Positions 4,171-6,814 of a stretch of DNA of 6,814 nucleotides are shown here, piece after piece. Numbering within the stretch: the first letter of the stretch is position 1; every line of letters begins with the position of its first letter. The translations under genes were made by a program, and so were the position numbers. Below the pieces are notes generated by a model that saw only the letters and a list, made by a program, of their open reading frames with translations, had not been told where the DNA came from and ran no database searches. The DNA lies in the NCBI GenBank assembly GCA_964540855.1, contig CAZIOI010000032.1, positions 1 through 6,814 of the forward strand. The letters are read 5' to 3'. This DNA is from CAZIOI01 sp964540855 (lineage in GTDB: Bacteria > Patescibacteriota > UBA1384 > DTJR01).

Positions 4171-5559
4171 CTAGGACAATTTTTTTTCGATTATTTGTTT
4201 AACATCACCCGGATTGATTTTACCACCCGATTGCTGCATAACTTGGCCAATCAAAAAACCGACCACTTCCTTTTTTCCTGCTTTGTATTTGTTCGCCGCA
4301 TCAGGATTATTTAAAAGAACATTATCGACAATACTATCGACATCAACTGAGATTTTGCTTAAATTTTCGTACGCTTCCTCGACCGAAACATTGTCTTTGG
4401 TAACGTTTTTGATAATCGCTTTTACAACATTCGAGGTGAGATTTTTTTGTTTTTGGAGTTTGATGATCTCAATTATCTGTTTGGCAGATAGCGGGCCAAT
4501 CAACGCTTTTTGGTTGATAATAAATTTTGCCACGTACCCGCCGGCATCGGGATAAATTTCACAACATTCATCAAACAATTTTTTCGTCGCAGGATCATTT
4601 AGGATAGTTTGCGCATCTCGCTCATCCACACCGCCGGCAACCAAAGTTTTCCTTGCTTCTTGCGGCAATTGCGCCATAGCGGCGCGAATTTTTTCTAAAT
4701 CAATCTCCTCGTCGCGGTCAATCTCAATCGGCGGCAAATCAGGTTCCGGAAAATATCTGTAGTCTTTGGCTTCTTCTTTTGATCTTAGGGCGTATGTTTT
4801 GCCCGAACTCGAGTCGAATCCTCTGGTCTGCTTTGATTTCTTGCCGTCAAAACTCTCAAATTCTTCTTCAAGTCTCTTTTGTTCAAATTCCAAAGCTCGC
4901 TCAACAAATTTAAACGAATTTAAATTTTTTATCTCAACAATCGGCGAGCTTTTGGAGCCTATAATTACGTTAATATTCGCATCGCATCGCAGATGACCCT
5001 TTTCCATATCGGCGTTCGACACGCCGATTGTTTTGGCGATTTTTTGCAGCTCGCGCAAAAAATCGGCCGCTTCGGCGGGGCTGGTCATATCCGGCTCGGT
5101 CACAACCTCCATCAAGGGAGTCCCTGCTCTGTTTAGATCGACAATAGAATAATCCGCCCCGCTCGGATGCGTCAGTTTGCCCGCATCTTCTTCAAGATGA
5201 ATCCTGTTCAACCTCACCTTTTTGTTGCCAAGAACAATCTCGCCGCCCACGCAAAGCGGTTTGTCGTATTGCGAGATTTGATAACCCTTTGGCAAATCGG
5301 GGTAAAAATAGTGTTTTCGATCAAATTTGGAAAACTTTGCAATCTGACAATCAAGCGCAATACCCATCGCGATAGTTTTTTTGATCGCTTCTTTGTTGGC
5401 AACAGGCAAGGTTCCCGGCATTCCCATGCAAATCGGGCAAGTCAGCTTGTTGGCCGGCTGATTGTGCGCATTATTGTCACAGCCGCAAAACATCTTGCTT
5501 TTTGTGTTTAGCTGTATATGAATTTCCAGCCCGACAACAGTTCTAAAATCATCAGTCAT
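4171..5559 (-). CDS. gatB: Asp-tRNA(Asn)/Glu-tRNA(Gln) amidotransferase subunit B
   Basis: GatB is the kinase and tRNA-binding subunit of GatCAB. It phosphorylates the carboxylate of mischarged Glu-tRNA(Gln) or Asp-tRNA(Asn), which is then amidated with ammonia released from glutamine by GatA. The 462 residues are close to the usual 475. Visible blocks are VGLEIHIQL (9-17), zinc cysteines C25, C27, C41 and C44 (CGC and CPIC), KHYFYPDLPKGYQISQYD (82-99), HLEEDAGK (121-128), DLNRAGTPLMEVVTEPD (141-157), DMEKGHLRCDAN (184-195) and KDYRYFPEPDLP (265-276). A helical tail with the YqeY-like end GFLIGQVMQQSGGKINPGDV (434-453) closes the protein. The gene overlaps the upstream gene by 8 nt. GGGAG about 9 nt before ATG can serve as ribosome-binding site. 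gatA and gatC are not in the window. Confidence 0.97.
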   Translation of the reverse strand: MTDDFRTVVGLEIHIQLNTKSKMFCGCDNNAHNQPANKLTCPICMGMPGTLPVANKEAIKKTIAMGIALDCQIAKFSKFDRKHYFYPDLPKGYQISQYDKPLCVGGEIVLGNKKVRLNRIHLEEDAGKLTHPSGADYSIVDLNRAGTPLMEVVTEPDMTSPAEAADFLRELQKIAKTIGVSNADMEKGHLRCDANINVIIGSKSSPIVEIKNLNSFKFVERALEFEQKRLEEEFESFDGKKSKQTRGFDSSSGKTYALRSKEEAKDYRYFPEPDLPPIEIDRDEEIDLEKIRAAMAQLPQEARKTLVAGGVDERDAQTILNDPATKKLFDECCEIYPDAGGYVAKFIINQKALIGPLSAKQIIEIIKLQKQKNLTSNVVKAIIKNVTKDNVSVEEAYENLSKISVDVDSIVDNVLLNNPDAANKYKAGKKEVVGFLIGQVMQQSGGKINPGDVKQIIEKKLS

Positions 5560-5968
5560 TCTTGAATGCTCCCAGTGATACTAAAAATTTCTTTATCTTC
5601 CACAAGTATTCGGTATGATTACCAAGCATTTTGCTATCGCCAACCTCGTGAACTATCTGATTTCTAAGTTTGTGCGCCTCCCACATCCCCGAATAAATCG
5701 GTCGTTGAACCTGCTTTTGCACTCGGCGTAATCTTTCGGCCATCGTGTTTCCGGCAACTCCGGCTTTTTTTAATATCACGTCAACAACTTTGTCCGCCTC
5801 GATAATCGCCATTTTTGGATCCATCACTTCAATTTCTTCCCAGATTTTTGTCAGCTCCCCGGGAGCGAAAACCACAAAATTATTGCGAGGTAGTATCTTT
5901 TCGACAAGTTTCGAGACGATTTGCTCGAAGAAATTCATCGCGCCGGAATGATTTTGTTGTTTTTTCAT
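5552..5968 (-). CDS. HEPN-like conserved protein of unknown function, between glnA and gatB
   Basis: This 138-residue, mostly helical protein has no signal peptide or clear membrane segment. An N-terminal part (1-50) contains the hydrophobic stretch NNFVVFAPGELTKIWEEI. It is followed by AIIEADKVVDVILKKAGVAG (54-73) and then by MWEAHKLRNQIVHEVGD (95-111). The last contains R102-N103-Q-I-V-H107, which fits the Rx4H signature of HEPN domains, many of which are metal-independent RNases in toxin-antitoxin and defence systems. Others bind RNA or nucleotides without cutting. The spacing (ADK helix, AGV loop, then RNxxxH helix) resembles a conserved hypothetical family I associate with candidate-phylum bacteria. 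It starts 3 nt after the glnA stop, whose TAG is part of the only purine-rich site (AGGA, 2 nt before ATG). M11 is an alternative start. The TGA stop lies inside the gatB start. No antitoxin-like partner is adjacent. Function not established. Confidence 0.82.
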   Translation of the reverse strand: MKKQQNHSGAMNFFEQIVSKLVEKILPRNNFVVFAPGELTKIWEEIEVMDPKMAIIEADKVVDVILKKAGVAGNTMAERLRRVQKQVQRPIYSGMWEAHKLRNQIVHEVGDSKMLGNHTEYLWKIKKFLVSLGAFKND

Positions 5969-5971
5969 ATC

Positions 5972-6814
5972 CTAAAATTTATTTAGATACTCGCTCACTT
6001 CCCAATCGGAAACCCTGCATCTATAATTATTCCACTCTATCTTGTTTGATTCTATAAGCCTCTCGAATACGTGATCACCAAGGGCCTCTCTGGCAATCTG
6101 CGATTTTGTGAATTCCTCTAACGCGTTACCCAGTGAATCGGGTAATGTTTTGATCCTTTTTCTGTTTCTTTGCCTGTCATTCATCTTGTAAATATTTTCT
6201 TCGACCGGGTCCGTAATATCGAGATTGTTTTTAATCCCGTATAACCCCGCGCCGAGCATTACTGAAAAAGCCAGATAAGGATTGCAGGATGGATCAGGCG
6301 AGCGAAGCTCAATTCTGGTCGATTCTTGCGCATCATCGGTGATTTGCGGAACTCTGATCAAGGCCGAGCGATTGATTCTCGCCCAAGACAGATAAACCGG
6401 TGCTTCATAACCCGGCACCAACCTTTTGTATGAATTGACCAAGGGCGACAAGACCATGCACATACCGCGCGCTTGATCGAGTTGTCCGGCAATAAATTGC
6501 TTGGCAATTTTGGACAATCCATATTCATCTTTTTTGTCGGCGAAAATGTTTTTGCCGTTCTTGGCCAAACTTTGATGAACGTGCATACCGGAACCATTTA
6601 TTCCAAAAACCGGCTTTGGCATAAATGTTGCATAGAAGCCGAACCTCTCGGCAACGGCCTTAATGATAAATTTGAGCGTTATGACATTGTCGGCAGCCGT
6701 TAGAGCATCGGAATACTTGAAATCAATCTCGTGCTGGCTGGTCGAAACTTCGTGGTGAATCGTCTCGATCTCTATCCCCATCTCAAGCGCCGTATTGGCG
6801 ATCTCTTTTCTCAC
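5972..6814 (-). CDS. glnA: Glutamine synthetase type I, C-terminal part (5' end outside window)
   Basis: Glutamine synthetase makes glutamine from glutamate, ammonia and ATP. The visible 280 residues are the catalytic domain; a full protein would be about 440-470, so the start lies beyond the right edge. The GTG at the edge is an internal valine codon, not a start. Numbering from the edge, metal and substrate ligands are seen in HHEVSTSQHEIDF (20-32), NGSGMHVHQSL (73-83), NSYKRLVPGYEAPVYLSWAR (127-146) with the flap glutamate E137, NRSALIRVP (148-156), and RIELRSPDPSCNPY (167-180). The adenylylation site of enteric enzymes (NLYDLPPEE type) is replaced by NIYKMNDRQ, and the C-terminus IEWNNYRCRVSDWEVSEYL is of the GSI-alpha type. 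Control by adenylylation is therefore unlikely. It leads a close-packed run with the HEPN-like gene and gatB. Confidence 0.95.
   Translation of the reverse strand: MRKEIANTALEMGIEIETIHHEVSTSQHEIDFKYSDALTAADNVITLKFIIKAVAERFGFYATFMPKPVFGINGSGMHVHQSLAKNGKNIFADKKDEYGLSKIAKQFIAGQLDQARGMCMVLSPLVNSYKRLVPGYEAPVYLSWARINRSALIRVPQITDDAQESTRIELRSPDPSCNPYLAFSVMLGAGLYGIKNNLDITDPVEENIYKMNDRQRNRKRIKTLPDSLGNALEEFTKSQIAREALGDHVFERLIESNKIEWNNYRCRVSDWEVSEYLNKF

Noticed and set aside
4180..4187. Run of eight T (A8 on the gatB strand) as a programmed slippage site
   Set aside because: It lies in the lysine-coding end of gatB, 2 codons before the stop. The normal frame gives a typical C-terminus, and slippage would change only the last few residues.
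5552..5968. Toxin-antitoxin pair involving the HEPN-like protein
   Set aside because: No nucleotidyltransferase (MNT) or other small antitoxin gene is adjacent. Both neighbours are housekeeping enzymes, so a TA label is not supported.

Overview
The window looks like a chromosomal housekeeping segment from a small-genome bacterium, most likely a member of the Candidate Phyla Radiation (Patescibacteria). This placement is an inference. It rests on the tight gene packing, a release factor 1 with a reduced N-terminal domain, a PrmC with an NLPY motif, and two small accessory proteins of kinds I associate with these genomes. There is no rRNA or phylogenetic marker here that I can place precisely. 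UGA behaves as a stop codon: one gene ends in TGA exactly where the next begins, and no other frame reads through TGA. This argues against the Gracilibacteria/Absconditabacteria code.

Left part, plus strand (1-2127): the tail of an unidentified membrane protein is followed by rpmE (ribosomal protein L31), prfA (release factor 1) and prmC (the methyltransferase that modifies the GGQ glutamine of release factors). The gaps are 4 and 15 nt, and prfA and prmC overlap, so this reads as one translation-termination operon. RF1 and the enzyme that modifies it are encoded together.

Middle (2128-2619): 492 bp without a credible gene lies between two converging operons. It is densely packed with short perfect inverted repeats, a 21-bp tandem duplication, a palindrome of the dispersed-repeat type (ATCCCGCA/TGCGGGAT) and a cluster of CGTTATACG motifs. 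None of the hairpins is followed by a clear T-tract.

Right part, minus strand (6814 down to 2620): the order of transcription is glnA (glutamine synthetase, start outside the window), a 138-aa protein with a HEPN-like RNQIVH motif, gatB (Glu-tRNA(Gln)/Asp-tRNA(Asn) amidotransferase subunit B), a small two-helix membrane protein resembling DUF5654, and htrA (membrane-anchored serine protease with one PDZ domain). The first four are separated by 3 nt, an 8-nt overlap and 7 nt, so they are probably co-transcribed. htrA follows after 35 nt and has its own extended -10 promoter. glnA makes the glutamine that the GatCAB complex uses as ammonia donor, so the cluster links glutamine synthesis with tRNA-dependent amidation.

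I did not find a clearly new system. The items most worth a second look are the HEPN-like protein between glnA and gatB, the shortened RF1 paired with an NLPY-type PrmC, and the hairpin-rich repeat mosaic.
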